Origin: Branchiostoma belcheri | Taxonomy: Eukaryota; Chordata; Leptocardii; Amphioxiformes; Branchiostomatidae | NCBI RefSeq assembly: GCF_001625305.1 | Contig: NW_017802403.1 | Coordinates: forward strand, 88,051-152,050 | Length of the DNA stretch: 64,000 nt | Direction: 5' to 3' | In this document: positions 11,401 through 21,365 of the stretch, one piece after another | How the letters are laid out: every line of letters begins with the position of its first letter | Position numbering within the stretch: the first letter of the stretch is position 1 | Translations under genes and position numbers: made by a program | Notes under the pieces: generated by a model | Databases searched by the model: none | Seen by the model: the letters and a program-made list of their open reading frames with translations, nothing else | Told to the model about the DNA's origin: nothing

Positions 11401-14400
11401 ATTCTTCAGAACAGAACCAATGAATAAATACAGGCATACATGTGTACTGAAGAATAATGCGACTGCGTCCAGTGGCAGTGCGTATTTGGGAACTGATTTA
11501 AGTAACTTCGTTCTCAAGTTCGATATACATCAAACCAAAAGTAGCACATGGACAAATAAAATCTGCAACTACTTTCTTTGTACAAGTAAAGAATTGTAAA
11601 GATGTAATGTAAAGAACTTTGTCTTATTCGCTAGCGAGTCAGAAGTTTTCTGTCTGCAAGACACTGGAATAATTGCACACAAACTAAACAAGGTAAGATT
11701 TCAGACAAAGGGAAGACTTGATTATATATTATAGCAGTCAAGAAGAGCTGGAAGGAAGCCTTGAGGCTGGCTGCTGACAGGGAAAGCTGGGCTACATTGA
11801 CTGCCTCTTGCGTTACGAGACGCGGGAGCCCGCTATGAGGACGGAGAACCCGAGTCCACTAATAACACAATACTGAATAATGCTGGGGTCATATTTCCTG
11901 GATCACATTTCCAAACCGGGGGCCGGTATCGATGTTACATACACATGTGTAGGTCCTGTTCCCATCCAAACCTTCTCTTCTAAAGGTCGACATCACCTGT
12001 AATAAAAAAAATAAATAATTTTTCTCTGATTACTATGAAGAGCTGATGTATTTTGCATACATGTACATTTAATTCTGTTAATAAGTAATACTGACAAAAC
12101 AATATACTGGCACACAAAACAATCAGCTTATTCGATCATAAAATTTGTAGCTGATTACCGTATAGTTCGTTGAAGTAATCAAGAAAAAACGGTCGTGTGC
12201 TAAGCGATTGTTGGTAACTCGTTTATACTATTTTAGCGGGAAACTTTTCATCTTCGGCTGTTCTACGTCCGCGGGCCACAGCCGGCTCGCAAGACATTAC
12301 CACCGCAACGAAAGGTAAGGCAAGTGCAGCGAAACGTACAGCTTTGGAGAGTGTCGGCGATCAAGTAAGCAATGGTAAAAGATATTTGGAGACAATTTGA
12401 AGACAATATTACAATGTTGGTTTTATCGGTGGCGGGGGGGCATTTAAATGTTAACGCAGTACGTGGCTTTGTTGTTCTTTACGAAAGGCGCCGACAGTTC
12501 TAAGCTGATTGGCAACAATCATTGAGGCGGGGAAGTATTTAAAATTTGACACCGAAACCAAAGCAACAACAAAAGGCTTCTGTACCCCCACTTGCGATTC
12601 TGAACGTGAGAGAGTGGAAAGGTTTCAAAATATCTCGTACAAAGTAATGCTTATGTCACAAAATCAAAGGAATAAAAATCCCCAGCATTGAAAGATCTGG
12701 AAAGCTTCCCGCCGCTGGTTCCCACGATGCGTGGCCAGCACGTGCTCAGCGAGCTAGACAGAGTGGCGTCACGCCTTCCAAGGCAGAGACCGGACCCCGC
12801 CCACTGGTCGGGCGGCAGGACGTTTCACAAGAGTAGATTTTAAACTCCGCCCAATCATTGCAACATCCCATGCCGTGTAACGTTACAATCTACACAGCAA
12901 GTTTCACGTAGTACAGGCTGGTATAGCCCCGCTACAACATGGCATTTATCAAGATTTTATGAGATTTGTGGTACGTAATGAAACAATTTCTGTCAACCGA
13001 ACCTTTGTAACAGCATGGATGTCGTCTTTGTCCGTAAGTGCATAAAAACTGACCACGCACACTCACTGGATGTTATGTAGCGGTGGTAATGTCAACTTAC
13101 GTTTATTTATGTCACGTTACGACGATCAAGAGCGTTCACGGCTTGCATTTCAAATTACCACTCATAAACCCTCTTACAATTGTGTATATACTTACGGGGT
13201 CGATGAGTTATTTTCTGCCGGTGTCTTCTGAGATCGGCGCCGGCTGGCTGGCGAACAATCTTGCGCTCGGGACGTGAGTGACCTACATTTCTTACCATGT
13301 GTCACTTGACTTTATTTTAACGAAACTTGGTGTCAATATCGACGATACCCAACAGAAAGATGCTCATTTATTGAAGATAACTTTATTTCCACTCTTCAAC
13401 ATTCTTATCTAAACATGCTATGAACGAATCGATGTCGTTCCAAGCTCCACTTGCCGGTGTTCGCTATATTCCTGCGGCGTCGACGGATTTCAGGGAAACC
13501 CTCAAATTAAGTACGCACCCCGTCTTTGACGATTTTGAAAAGTTTCAAAACATGAGTGCTTTATTCTGGAATTTATGGTACTATCATTATCAAACGACAC
13601 GAAACGTTATTTTTTCGCAGGCCTTAACCTGCTATACTTTGTACAAGCGACTCCAGATACGAGTACCCTTGATACCCTTAGTACTACACACCGCGGTATT
13701 GCCACAGTAGCCGTGCAGATCTTGTCACAGAAGATCGTAAAATTTTGACGTTGTCTTGAGTCCACGCATTTCCCACCCTGCGTGGGGTTAATCAGTACCC
13801 CTCCTACTTCCCTTTAATCTTGCCGCCCCGTGCATATGAATACCTATGAAAACGCGTTATAGTTGAAACCCTGACGCTTGGTAAACGCGTTATAGTTGAA
13901 ACCCTAACGCGGTCACACCCTTCATTAACGCATGCGGAACGCGGTCTTATCGCGTCAATGCCGCGTTCGCGGTTGTCAGAGTTGGAAACTATAACGCGAG
14001 CTGTACTGTAAACATGCCGAGGGAGTTAGTCAGCCAGTTTACAGTTTGCCGGCCCCTCAAGCCTGTGGAATATAGCTATCTTCTATCTTGAGGAGCCGGT
14101 AAACTGTAAACTGGCTGACTAACTCCCTCGGCGTGTTTATCTCTCTATTTTGCCAATTTCTACTATTTCCAGCCGCGCCCTCAAGCCTGGTAGAGGCTAC
14201 TAACCTGTACCGGATGAGTAGCGTGGGTTGAGAACAGCTGGGAGTACAAACTTGAGGGAGCTGTCGGCCTCCACCGGCAGTTCTGACACGTAGCTCAGCC
14301 GGATGGTAGCCGACGTTTTGGGCGGCAGATTTCCCACGCTGCACTTGAACACGTCCCCGGCGCGGTCGTCCTCTTCTAAGAGGAAGGCGCCCTCCCCGCT

Positions 14401-17400
14401 AGCTATGGCGTCGTCATATTCTTCCCGCGCCTGTGTTGAGTCAGAATATTACTAGTAATTTATGACATATGAAACTAGTGCTGTGTACTGGTTCACTGGA
14501 CTGGTTCCAGACTAAAAATATTCATGTTCTTATGTCCAAAAAGCCCTTACAGTCAAGAACCAATTCCAGACTTACTACAAAAAAGAAAACATATCACAAG
14601 CCCCTTTTCTTTCCAAACCACCTAAAACCTTTCATAGATTGCAAAATCTATGCTGCAAAATGAAGAAAACAATTTGCTATCGGGCAAGAGAGAAGAGATC
14701 CTGTAGATAGACCTTGTAGTTAGAACTTAGAGAGTACTTGACAATGTGTAGCACAGAAGTATAACACTTGTTGCTTCTATACCAGTACCTAAGGCTATAG
14801 TTATAACACAGATGTATTACACTTGTTTCTTCTATACCTGTACCTATAGTTATAGCACAGAAGTATAACACTTGTTCTTCTATACCTGTACCTATAGTTA
14901 TAACACAGAAGTATAACACTTGTTTCTTCTATACCTGTACCTATAGTTATAACACAGAAGTATAACACTTGTTCTTCTATACCTGTACCTATAGTTATAA
15001 CACAGAAGTATAACACTTGTTCTTCTATACCTGTACCTATAGTTATAACACAGAAGTATAACACTTGTTTCTTCTATACCTGTACCTATAGTTATCTAAC
15101 TTAGTGCATTTGGCCCATGTAGGGCGTGAATATGCAATAAAGTTCATTGTCATTGTCAAGTCTCGGTTTTCATGTTACACGTATGTGGCCACAGTTTTGC
15201 CCTTACAACAATTTGCAAGGTTGCCAACATATGGAATCTATTTTTGGGGGCGACTTACATGTACACCGGTGGGGGGTATACATGTACCAACCTGTCTGAC
15301 ATGACAAATTAACTGATCATCTATCTATAACCCTCATGAGTCATACACAATGATCCATAGAGCACAGCTTGTCTTTGTACAATTCAAATTACGTTTCGGG
15401 ACAATTTCGGGGCAATTGGAAAATTCTAAGACCATCCACATCATTACGCGATCCATAAATCATGCTGCAGACTGCCGGCAGCCCATAATACTCTGACAAA
15501 CATTTTACCTGACCAATCAAGGATTCCAAATATCGGGGAGGGAGGCCTCAAAGATGGTGCCATGCTCATGATCATGTCTTTCCCTACATCTACTAATAAA
15601 GTGGACTTCAAGTTGTACAAATTCTGTTGTCATAAACTTAATTCCTGAAAAGCAGGCTGGGACAGTCCATCTTCAGTTCGGGACAATTGAAATTTATGTT
15701 CGGGACAATTATGGGACAATAGTAAACAAAGTTAATTTCGAGGCCTGCCGCTGAGCATCTATATGTATTTCTTATCAGGTAGAAAAAATATACTAAATGG
15801 TAAATAGCTTTTTTTACCTTCTGTTTTTCTTTGACCTTGCCAATGACCCTGCGACCTTCAATGAGGGCCTCAAACTTGTACACGGCGCTCGACTCGTCCA
15901 GCGGAAACACAAAGACTGCCTCGATAGGGTTGTCTTCTTCATTCTGGTACTCCAGAGAAGACGTCACATTGGATACGTATCCAATGATGTCCACTTGGAC
16001 GTCTATCTCTTTCAGAGGGACTGAAACATATGAGAAAGACGTAGCTTGTATGAAAGTCACAGTGCCTATATACTGTAAATCGCTACATAAATTTGCGGTG
16101 GGAAAATCTCACAGTCTAAGAAAAATGGGCATGTTTGTGGAACTGAAACGGAATACAGTGCAATTTGACTAGTGACGTTAGATTCACGTGATTTGGTCCG
16201 GTTTTCCGGGATGCCGCCGATGTAGCGTACTCACATATTTCTGTGTTTTTCGAGCAAATTTGGACCGGTCTCGCAGATAGACCTTTAGTCTAATCACTAC
16301 ATACTACATAGGGCATGTTACTGCACAGGGATCATTTCGAATTCGCTCGAATAAGACGGTCAGATATATGTCGGTCAGCGGCGTCCGCCATCTTGAAACG
16401 CATTGGAAAAAGTGGGGTCCAAGTCACGTGATTCTGTAAAATTGCACTGTATACTAATACGATTGCAATGTATTCCGTAAACTTGCACTGTATACAAGTA
16501 AACTTGCACTTAATTCCGTAAACTTGCACTGAACAATACTCCTAGTAAACTTGCACTGTATTCTGTAAAATTGCACTGTATGCTCTGGAACCCCTGAATG
16601 TACGTGTCTGCGCTGATGGCAGGATTAGAAAGTTGGCGAATTATTTGTTTCCCGTAATGATAAATTCAGACCTCAAAAAACACAAAATAATAGTACTGCA
16701 AATATCAAGTGATTTACAGTAACTGAGTGCTCTTAATTAGAAACAGCCCACAGGAATGATTGTGACAATGTGACAGACATCTCAGCCATTCCCAAGTATC
16801 AAGCTGTGAAAACTAATTAGAAACAATACTGGTATGTCTTCGTTCCATCTGTGGACAACAAAGGAATTTCTTGTGAAATATTACTCAATGTAGAACCGTT
16901 ATAACAAACATTTTCTCAAAAGAGTTTTGCCCAATTTTAGATGGCAAAAAAATCCACAATGTCTTGGTAGATTTTTCCGTAATCTCCAAGCAGATCATAC
17001 AGTGACAAGGCAGTACCCATTGGCCAGAGGAGTGTCCATTACAGTAGCCACCGGACACATAACGGGTACATTTGTACATAATGCGTGACCATGATCTCTT
17101 CAGTGGTCTCATCATTGCTGTGTACGACAATTTTCCTGGTTCCAAATAGCCTTAGACAGTATACATGTACATTTTTACAAGTTTAGTCTATCCCGTTTCT
17201 CTTTGGGAAGGGCCTGCGTGAGGGTCTCACTCTGTATACTCTTTTCCGTAAGGTGTTGATGAGCCTCTTTAATTTCCCGTAATTCGTAGGGAAGTTATTA
17301 ACCATAATTTATAGTGAGGAGGCGAAAATTTCCCATATTTCTCTTTGGGAAGGGCCTGCGTGAGGGTCTCACTCTGTATACTCTTTTCCGTAATATAAAG

Positions 17401-17677
17401 CGTTCATTGCGTTAGCCAGTGCATGTCACATAAAGCGTAATCGGCCCTTAAAATTCCCTGTAAATCGTAGTCTGGATTTTTCGTAAGCCGTAACGGACGA
17501 AACAGCAACCAGCGGATAATCTGTTGGGTCAATGTCGTACCCAGGATGTATTCTAGTAGATTTCAGCCTCCTATATTGTGTATTCCGGTATATTCTGGTG
17601 TTTTCCGGTAAATAGGCTAAGACCAATTTTTAGAACTCACCTGCCTTGGCAGTCTTCAGACACCTCAAGCCATACAT
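447..17677 (-). CDS. VWA5A: VWA5A-like VIT and von Willebrand A domain protein, 11 coding exons, 3' end outside window
   Basis: Exons on the minus strand: 17677-17641, 16020-15818, 14430-14205, 8891-8719, 8152-8047, 6955-6724, 6214-6070, 5506-5427, 2856-2742, 1324-1166 and 622-447. They give about 550 residues of a family usually near 790. The N-terminal VIT domain covers roughly residues 12-150 ([17 protein letters not shown]-like [32 protein letters not shown]). The VWA domain covers about 275-440 with an intact MIDAS site: DRSGS at 282-286, Thr353 in LGGTE and Asp380 in LLTDGE. Phases agree across every junction up to the last exon, where one base appears to be extra. The family is intracellular and of poorly defined function; VWA5A has been described as a candidate tumour suppressor in mammals. 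There is no signal peptide. An upstream non-coding exon is implied, because an acceptor precedes the start codon. The homology is strong; orthology to VWA5A rather than a close paralogue is inference. Confidence 0.9.
717..1008. repeat. CTCA tetranucleotide microsatellite, partly degenerate
   Basis: Perfect (CTCA)n to about 800, then interrupted CACTCAGT-type repeats to about 1008. It lies in a VWA5A-like intron. The open frames rich in SLTH or SHSV across it are repeat artefacts. Confidence 0.95.
1166..1324 (-). CDS. VWA5A: VWA5A-like exon downstream of VWA domain
   Basis: Encodes [20 protein letters not shown] through [10 protein letters not shown]. Acceptor CCTACAG, donor GTGGGA. A 552-bp inverted-repeat element ends only about 20 bases upstream of the acceptor. 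Phase 0 on both sides. Confidence 0.9.
1345..1896. mobile_element. 552-bp inverted-repeat element whose arms are minisatellites
   Basis: The ends are CAGGGGTGCCAGAG and CTCTGGCACCCCTG, flanked by the 5-bp direct repeat AGGGT (1340-1344 and 1897-1901). Both arms consist of repeated motifs related to TTGCACTGTATTCCG, in opposite orientation, with more repeats on the right. The 260-base centre has no coding potential. It looks like a non-autonomous DNA transposon. Confidence 0.8.
2742..2856 (-). CDS. VWA5A: VWA5A-like exon: end of VWA domain
   Basis: Encodes [20 protein letters not shown] through SGTDRLQAK. The GIGEGxSTxLxKGxAR block is characteristic of the VWA5 family. Acceptor TGACAG, donor GTACCG. 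Phase 2 in, phase 0 out. Confidence 0.92.
2974..3130. repeat. Fragment of the AAATGTC/GAGCAAAT terminal-motif repeat family
   Basis: Starts CTAGAAAGGCCAACATTTGC followed by a GGAGCAAATG half, the same terminal motif found at 42,270, 43,370, 46,250, 47,960 and 59,730. It marks a fragment of the large repeat family centred on 40.5-48 kb. Confidence 0.6.
4150..4232 (-). repeat. tRNA-like sequence, probable SINE head or tRNA pseudogene
   Basis: On the minus strand the segment has an A-box-like TTAGCTCGGTTGGTAAC and a B-box-like GAGTTCGAACCCC at tRNA spacing, but the acceptor stem halves do not pair well. An intact tRNA gene is therefore unlikely. An AT-rich run of repeated AAAATTGTT units follows on the 3' side (4050-4150). 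Confidence 0.6.
4500..4700 (-). repeat. Remnant of the 163-bp-periodic repeat family
   Basis: The reverse complement matches the leading block at 40,490-40,620: GAAG-rich stretch, GGAATTCAA-like core and the phrase read as 'ccactctacc'. A single ambiguous base (N) sits at 4510. Confidence 0.6.
4880..5235 (-). repeat. Dispersed repeat family R1, longest copy
   Basis: Shares GGCGACGTCTCAGGGAGGAG, TGTCCACAGGAATGG and CCGGGGCTCGTTCACT blocks with 6345-6575, 21,177-21,365 and, inverted, 55,780-56,060. Read on the minus strand this copy is open for 120 codons, but the other copies are broken. I cannot name the element. Confidence 0.75.
5369..5420. repeat. CA dinucleotide microsatellite
   Basis: (CA)n with one GAGT interruption, directly 3' of the donor of the 80-base VWA5A-like exon. 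Confidence 0.95.
5427..5506 (-). CDS. VWA5A: VWA5A-like exon: VWA domain with MIDAS aspartate
   Basis: An 80-base exon encoding [20 protein letters not shown] and HADSA. The Asp of TDGE is the third MIDAS residue. Acceptor AATACAG. The donor GTGAGA runs straight into a CA microsatellite (5369-5420), so the exon is easily missed. Confidence 0.9.
6070..6214 (-). CDS. VWA5A: VWA5A-like exon: VWA domain with MIDAS threonine
   Basis: Encodes [10 protein letters not shown] through IEGHPRQ and includes [12 protein letters not shown], whose Thr is the second MIDAS position. Acceptor CTACAG, donor GTGGGG. Phase 2 in, phase 0 out. Confidence 0.92.
6345..6575 (-). repeat. Dispersed repeat family R1, second copy
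   Basis: Carries the same ordered blocks as 4880-5160, with small insertions. It lies in a VWA5A-like intron between exons at 6214 and 6724. Confidence 0.75.
6724..6955 (-). CDS. VWA5A: VWA5A-like exon: start of VWA domain with MIDAS DxSxS
   Basis: Encodes [17 protein letters not shown] through [26 protein letters not shown] carries the metal-binding DxSxS motif. Acceptor GTTACAG, donor GTAAGT. Phase 1 in, phase 2 out. Confidence 0.93.
8047..8152 (-). CDS. VWA5A: VWA5A-like exon: linker before VWA domain
   Basis: Encodes [20 protein letters not shown] through ELGQGT. Acceptor AAATCAG, donor GTATTT. The DxDVEL-YY pattern is conserved just upstream of the VWA domain in this family. Phase 0 in, phase 1 out. 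Confidence 0.88.
8205..8400. mobile_element. 196-bp foldback element with 13-bp target duplication
   Basis: The two halves pair over about 85 bases (AGCAGAGGTTTGGGTTTGGG against its complement at the right end). The direct repeat AGTATGGTATGGC flanks it at 8192-8204 and 8401-8413. It sits about 50 bases upstream of the acceptor of the 8047-8152 exon. TCTCCAAGCAGAGG-like ends recur at 21,137 and 62,307. Confidence 0.8.
8719..8891 (-). CDS. VWA5A: VWA5A-like exon: linker after VIT domain
   Basis: Encodes [12 protein letters not shown] through YGGTSAQ, including [20 protein letters not shown]. Acceptor GATTCAG, donor GTCAGA. Phase 1 in, phase 0 out. It is separated from the preceding exon by a 5.3 kb intron filled by a nested transposon. 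Confidence 0.88.
9823..14199. mobile_element. Foldback transposon interrupted by a second transposon
   Basis: The left arm (9823-9884 continuing at 14,009-14,065) and the right arm (about 14,090-14,199) are near-perfect reverse complements of about 110 bases, starting TAGCCTCTACCAGGC. The 6-bp repeat CTAACC flanks the whole at 9817-9822 and 14,200-14,205. The left arm is interrupted at 9885-14,008 by another element. Without the insert it is a palindrome of about 255 bp. Confidence 0.88.
9885..14008. mobile_element. 4.1-kb element with 15-bp ends and TA duplication
   Basis: The ends are CAGTACAGCTCGCGT and its exact complement, followed by looser inverted homology (GTTTCCA). TA lies on both sides (9883-9884, 14,009-14,010), and the uninterrupted partner arm at 14,130 has a single TA there, which proves the insertion. 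Subterminal AACGCG motifs abound at both ends; GCGTTATAGTTGAAACCCT occurs twice near 13,855-13,905. No transposase was recognised, so it is probably non-autonomous. TA target and CAGT ends suit Tc1/mariner-like groups, but the length and subterminal repeats are unusual. Confidence 0.8.
14205..14430 (-). CDS. VWA5A: VWA5A-like exon: second half of VIT domain
   Basis: Encodes [20 protein letters not shown] through [13 protein letters not shown]. The frame is not the longest open one here but continues the previous exon in phase. The donor GTTAG is followed only five bases downstream by the end of a foldback transposon, and the last exon base plus the donor are part of that element's target duplication. 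Confidence 0.9.
14745..15095. repeat. 48-bp minisatellite, about 7 copies
   Basis: The landmark CTATACCTGTACC recurs at 14,831, 14,879, 14,928, 14,976, 15,024 and 15,073, a spacing of 48-49. It lies in a VWA5A-like intron. Open frames of 80-87 codons across it reflect the period being divisible by three. Confidence 0.92.
15818..16020 (-). CDS. VWA5A: VWA5A-like exon: first half of VIT domain
   Basis: Encodes [19 protein letters not shown] through EKQK. The acceptor is a TTTCAG and the donor GTAAAA. The block [20 protein letters not shown] is a hallmark VIT stretch. Phase 1 in, phase 0 out. Confidence 0.9.
16150..16596. mobile_element. Second, left-truncated copy of the minisatellite-armed element
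   Basis: The central block (16172-16435) closely matches 1437-1700, and the right arm again has repeated TTGCACTGTATTCCG-like units ending in CTCTGGAACCCCTG. The outermost left repeat present in the copy at 1345 is missing. It lies in the intron between the first two VWA5A-like coding exons. Confidence 0.75.
17188..17395. repeat. Direct duplication of a 60-bp block
   Basis: The block from TTCTCTTTGGGAAGGG to TACTCTTTTCCGTAA occurs at 17,196-17,253 and again at 17,338-17,394. I see no coding content. Confidence 0.8.
17641..17677 (-). CDS. VWA5A: VWA5A-like exon with start codon
   Basis: ATG at 17677-17675 encodes [12 protein letters not shown] and ends in phase 1 at a GTGAGT donor (17640). 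The next exon completes a valine and continues as VPLKEID, the usual start of the VIT domain. The acceptor TTTATAG lies just upstream, so the 5' UTR continues in an exon I could not place. Confidence 0.8.
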
Positions 17678-17813
17678 CTTGCAATTGTTGACTCTCCAAA
17701 AATCTATAAAACAATAGGTTCACAATCAATAATTTGAATCAAATGATTCAAAATGTCAGGAACATAGCATTATAGACATATTGACTATCGACAAATATAC
17801 TATTGTAGGGTAT

Positions 17814-17814
<1 letters not shown>

Positions 17815-17846
<32 letters not shown>
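17815..17846. repeat. GA dinucleotide microsatellite
   Basis: About 15 GA units in the region upstream of the VWA5A-like start codon. Confidence 0.9.
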
Positions 17847-17849
<3 letters not shown>

Positions 17850-18428
17850 TAATAGAAGAAGGTCCGCACTCTGTAGTTGCCTGCTAGAACTGTGATTCCC
17901 AGACACTGTGGTCTGGGTACTTTGTTCATGATAATCAGATACAGATGTGGTGACAGTTATGACAACTTCCTGTCACTGGGGACGGTCTCCTAAAACACAT
18001 TGCAACACTATAATATTTGAGGCATATTGAATTGGTCATGTAAGACTCTAAGAGGTAGTGAATATACAGACATAATGGCTGTGGAAAGACTGATGATTAA
18101 GATGTTACACGTCCTCGTTTCAATTTCGCTTCCTTGATCATGGAAGATCATCCTACACGCACCCTCCCCCTATCCCCCTGGCCCACACGCCAGACACCTG
18201 GGGTTGGGGCTATATATGTACCCCCCTCCCCCTTTGACAGTGCGTCTCAAAACTCTCACGTCTTACAGGAAAATACTAACGTAAACGTGACTATCTGTGA
18301 CGTCTTAGAAATAGTAGTAGAAAAAAACACAAAGTTTTTAACAGGAAGTCAGGACAACGTATCAAAACAAAATATGAACTTACGACTTTGACAGTGACTT
18401 CTGGGCCGCTAGGGCAGCTACGTGAAGC

Positions 18429-18493
18429 TAGCTAGGTTCTACCATGGAGGTAGAAAAATCTTTTACCTCCATGGTTCTACCTAGCGCTAGCTG
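18429..18493. repeat. Short hairpin
   Basis: TTCTACCATGGAGGTA pairs with TACCTCCATGG-TTCTACC across an 11-base loop, with AGCTAGC-type flanks extending the stem. Confidence 0.75.
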
Positions 18494-18975
18494 AACAGGA
18501 ACAGCAACTTAAAGCGTCAGGCTGGGCTGCGAAACATGTGAATAGCATGCAACATCAGCTTTATTTTTGTCTGATGACAGCATAGCATAATTTGCCCAGG
18601 CCACACAAAAGGCCACGACACTGCCTAAGTCACGCCCACCAATACGTGTAGCTTTCGTGTATGCAAATTGAGTGGGCGTGTCCTGCAGGTGACACGCACC
18701 ACATGTGATCTTGTTTATGTTTATACGAACTGCCACCTTGCGATTTTGAGAGTAAACGCAAGTTAATGTTGCGGAGAGAAACGATGGGTTTTGGTTTATC
18801 AGGACAAGCATGGGCTTGATGGGCAAGATCACGTCCACCGAGACTCTGGCCTGGCTCTAGGCCTGGGTAGTATACGTTGTAACTCCGGAGGATGGCACCC
18901 AGGCTAACGAAGCTCCACGACTCAAGAACTCATATGTACAGTGCCGATTCAATTTTCACGAAAAAGCCAGCATGT

Positions 18976-19212
18976 GCCGGTGTGACGGAGATCTCGCACC
19001 CCCTGATTTTGCACCCCCCCGGGGCGAGATCACTAGCGATCTCGAACCCCCCGGGGCGAAATCGCTAGCAATCTCGCACCCCCCAAGCTAGTGTTTTCGC
19101 ACCCCCCAAACTAGTGTTTTCGCACCCCCGTTCCGGGGGGTGCGAGATCGCTAGTGATTTCGCTCCGGGGGGTGCGAAATCACTGGGGGTGCGAGATCTC
19201 TGTCACACCGGC
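18976..19212. mobile_element. 237-bp GC-rich foldback element
   Basis: The ends GCCGGTGTGACGGAGATCTC and GAGATCTCTGTCACACCGGC are inverted repeats. Inside are repeated CTAGYGATYTCGC and GCACCCCCC motifs on both strands, so it can fold on itself in several registers. There is no open frame of note and no clear target duplication. Confidence 0.75.
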
Positions 19213-21176
19213 TTGTCGTATACGTCGCTATGTACTGCGGCAAATTCACAATACCAGCTTTGCATTCCTGTGCCACTGTGGTTTAGTAGCAATTTTATTT
19301 TTGGCCGACTTTTTTATCCGCCCGCGCGCACTAGTTTGGGGGTCTTCAGATGATGTCATCCATAAAATTAAGACGGCGTGACCTAACTGTGAAGTTTTCG
19401 CTCCATAACGCTCGAAAAAAATCTTTTCTTTCCGCTTGTTTAATTGATTTCAATACGTTAGATCCTATAGATAAATTCAACTGCATTATTCTCAGGGGAG
19501 ATAACCAATACAGTGTTCAAATAGGAAAATACATTAAAAATGTTTCGATTTTAGAGACCACATATTAGAGAATTGTTAAACCTTTATTGTTACAGCATAC
19601 ATATATATACTCTGTACGTAAGACGACGTTATCCACACATGTATTTAGCTTTGTTAGATCTTTAGTTGTAGAAGACCATGCAAATGTCCCGGTACTTTTT
19701 TGTTGTGTCAATAAAGAATCTCATCATATAGCTACCTGCGTTCATAAAAACAAATACAGAACGATAGAAAACTCTGCGCGGTAAGCTACGCACAAAATGT
19801 AGGACACCGTTCGACAGGTTTTCTGCAGGACAGCCTCTTAAGGGCAAAGTTCATATCAGTTACGTCATAACACACAACACTACTCATTTCTTCTTCATAA
19901 AATTATAAATAATCTTTAAGAAGACGATCCGAGAATCATAATGGGGTGAGTGGCGTTATTATTATCATTTTTCAATATAAGGCTACAAGAACTTTCAAAG
20001 ATAGTTGATTTGATTTTGTCTAATTCATGGATCTCTCCAAATCATATTACGAATTTCTAATGATGTTCTTCAAAGTGGGCCTTGATCAAAGCACTGACAC
20101 TCAAATATTAACGGTCACTGCAATTCTTACAGCAAATTTTTGACATCCAAATGTCTATTCATGAAAAGAGAGGGTTTGAAATACAGTTCAACCTCTCTAT
20201 GTGAAACGAGCCTGCCACATATATTCGGGATATGAGTCCTCGACCTACATATGCAATGTAGCATATATAATTGTCTCAGTATATGGATAAAATGTACCAT
20301 TTCCTGCTGTACATCTGTATTAGCGTATATTTATCATTGAAGAAATGTATAGATAAGACTTCTGGTTATCCGATTTATGTACGTTGGCTGGTATGAGTAT
20401 GGAAATAACTTCAGACTTCTAAGAAATGATCTATAACAAGGATCTTGATAGTCGACGCCGCGGGCACTGGTCTTTCTTCGTTATGCAAAGAAACATTCAG
20501 TGTTTGCAAGTGCCTCATTTAAGGTGGATAATACTATATATGTTTTACAGAAAATTCAAAACCGAATATTGTAAAGAAATTAGAATAAATATATATATAT
20601 ATTTCGAACACTGAGACTTCGCGCGCTGATTGATGTCATCCATAAAAATACTTTCTGTGGCCTAACTATATATACATATATAGATCAATACCACTTATAT
20701 ATATATATTTCTTTTTATTTCATTTTTAGCATTGCATACCTTAGACCTAATGTTAGCCTTTTCTTTATTACTATTGTTGTAGTACTCTATAGTACATTGT
20801 ACTTTGTACATTCATGCATTTATCCCTCGGGGAATGAACATGCAATAAAGTTTCAATATAACATATTCATACAATTTCACGGATCATTTTAGTGATAGTA
20901 TTCCTACAATGTTGAAAAACAGGACCGTGACAGAATGGCTGTGTTTGAATATCTCTCTGCCCTTAAATTTACAGGTTTCGGGTCTGTCTACTGTTGATGA
21001 CGCTTTTTCCGATGAACGATGCACAACTAAAACTGACTGTTGATGGTAAGAATCAGCCACGATCATTCCAGAGTTTACACTGTTAAACTTACCATGTGTG
21101 CAACCTCCATATAATAAATATTGTACTCATATGAGTACTCTCCAAGCAGAGGTCGGTGGTGGAAGATCGATTGCTT

Positions 21177-21365
21177 TTTGGCGACGTTTCAGGGAGGAGC
21201 CTAATGGTACAGTATTGTGTGCAGTTAGCAAGAATTTTGTCCACAGGAATGGAATGTCCACAGGCATGTCTCTGACCCACATCTATTCCCACATTCCTGG
21301 AAACCCTTGGGAAGACCTCTCTGCCCCGGATGTCCCTACTTTCTGTGACTCCGGGGCTCGTTTGA
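21177..21365 (-). repeat. Dispersed repeat family R1, third copy
   Basis: Same block order as 4880-5160. It starts 20 bases after a TCTCCAAGCAGAGG motif at 21,137 and stops about 250 bases before the plus-strand exon at 21,623. Confidence 0.7.

Noticed and set aside
14677-15064. Repetitive open frames of 80-87 codons with a [10 protein letters not shown]-like period
   Set aside because: The 48-bp minisatellite is divisible by three, which keeps a frame open without selection.
19114-19381. Two overlapping frames of 75-79 codons
   Set aside because: They cross a GC-rich foldback and a dispersed GATGTCATCCATA repeat; no coding evidence.
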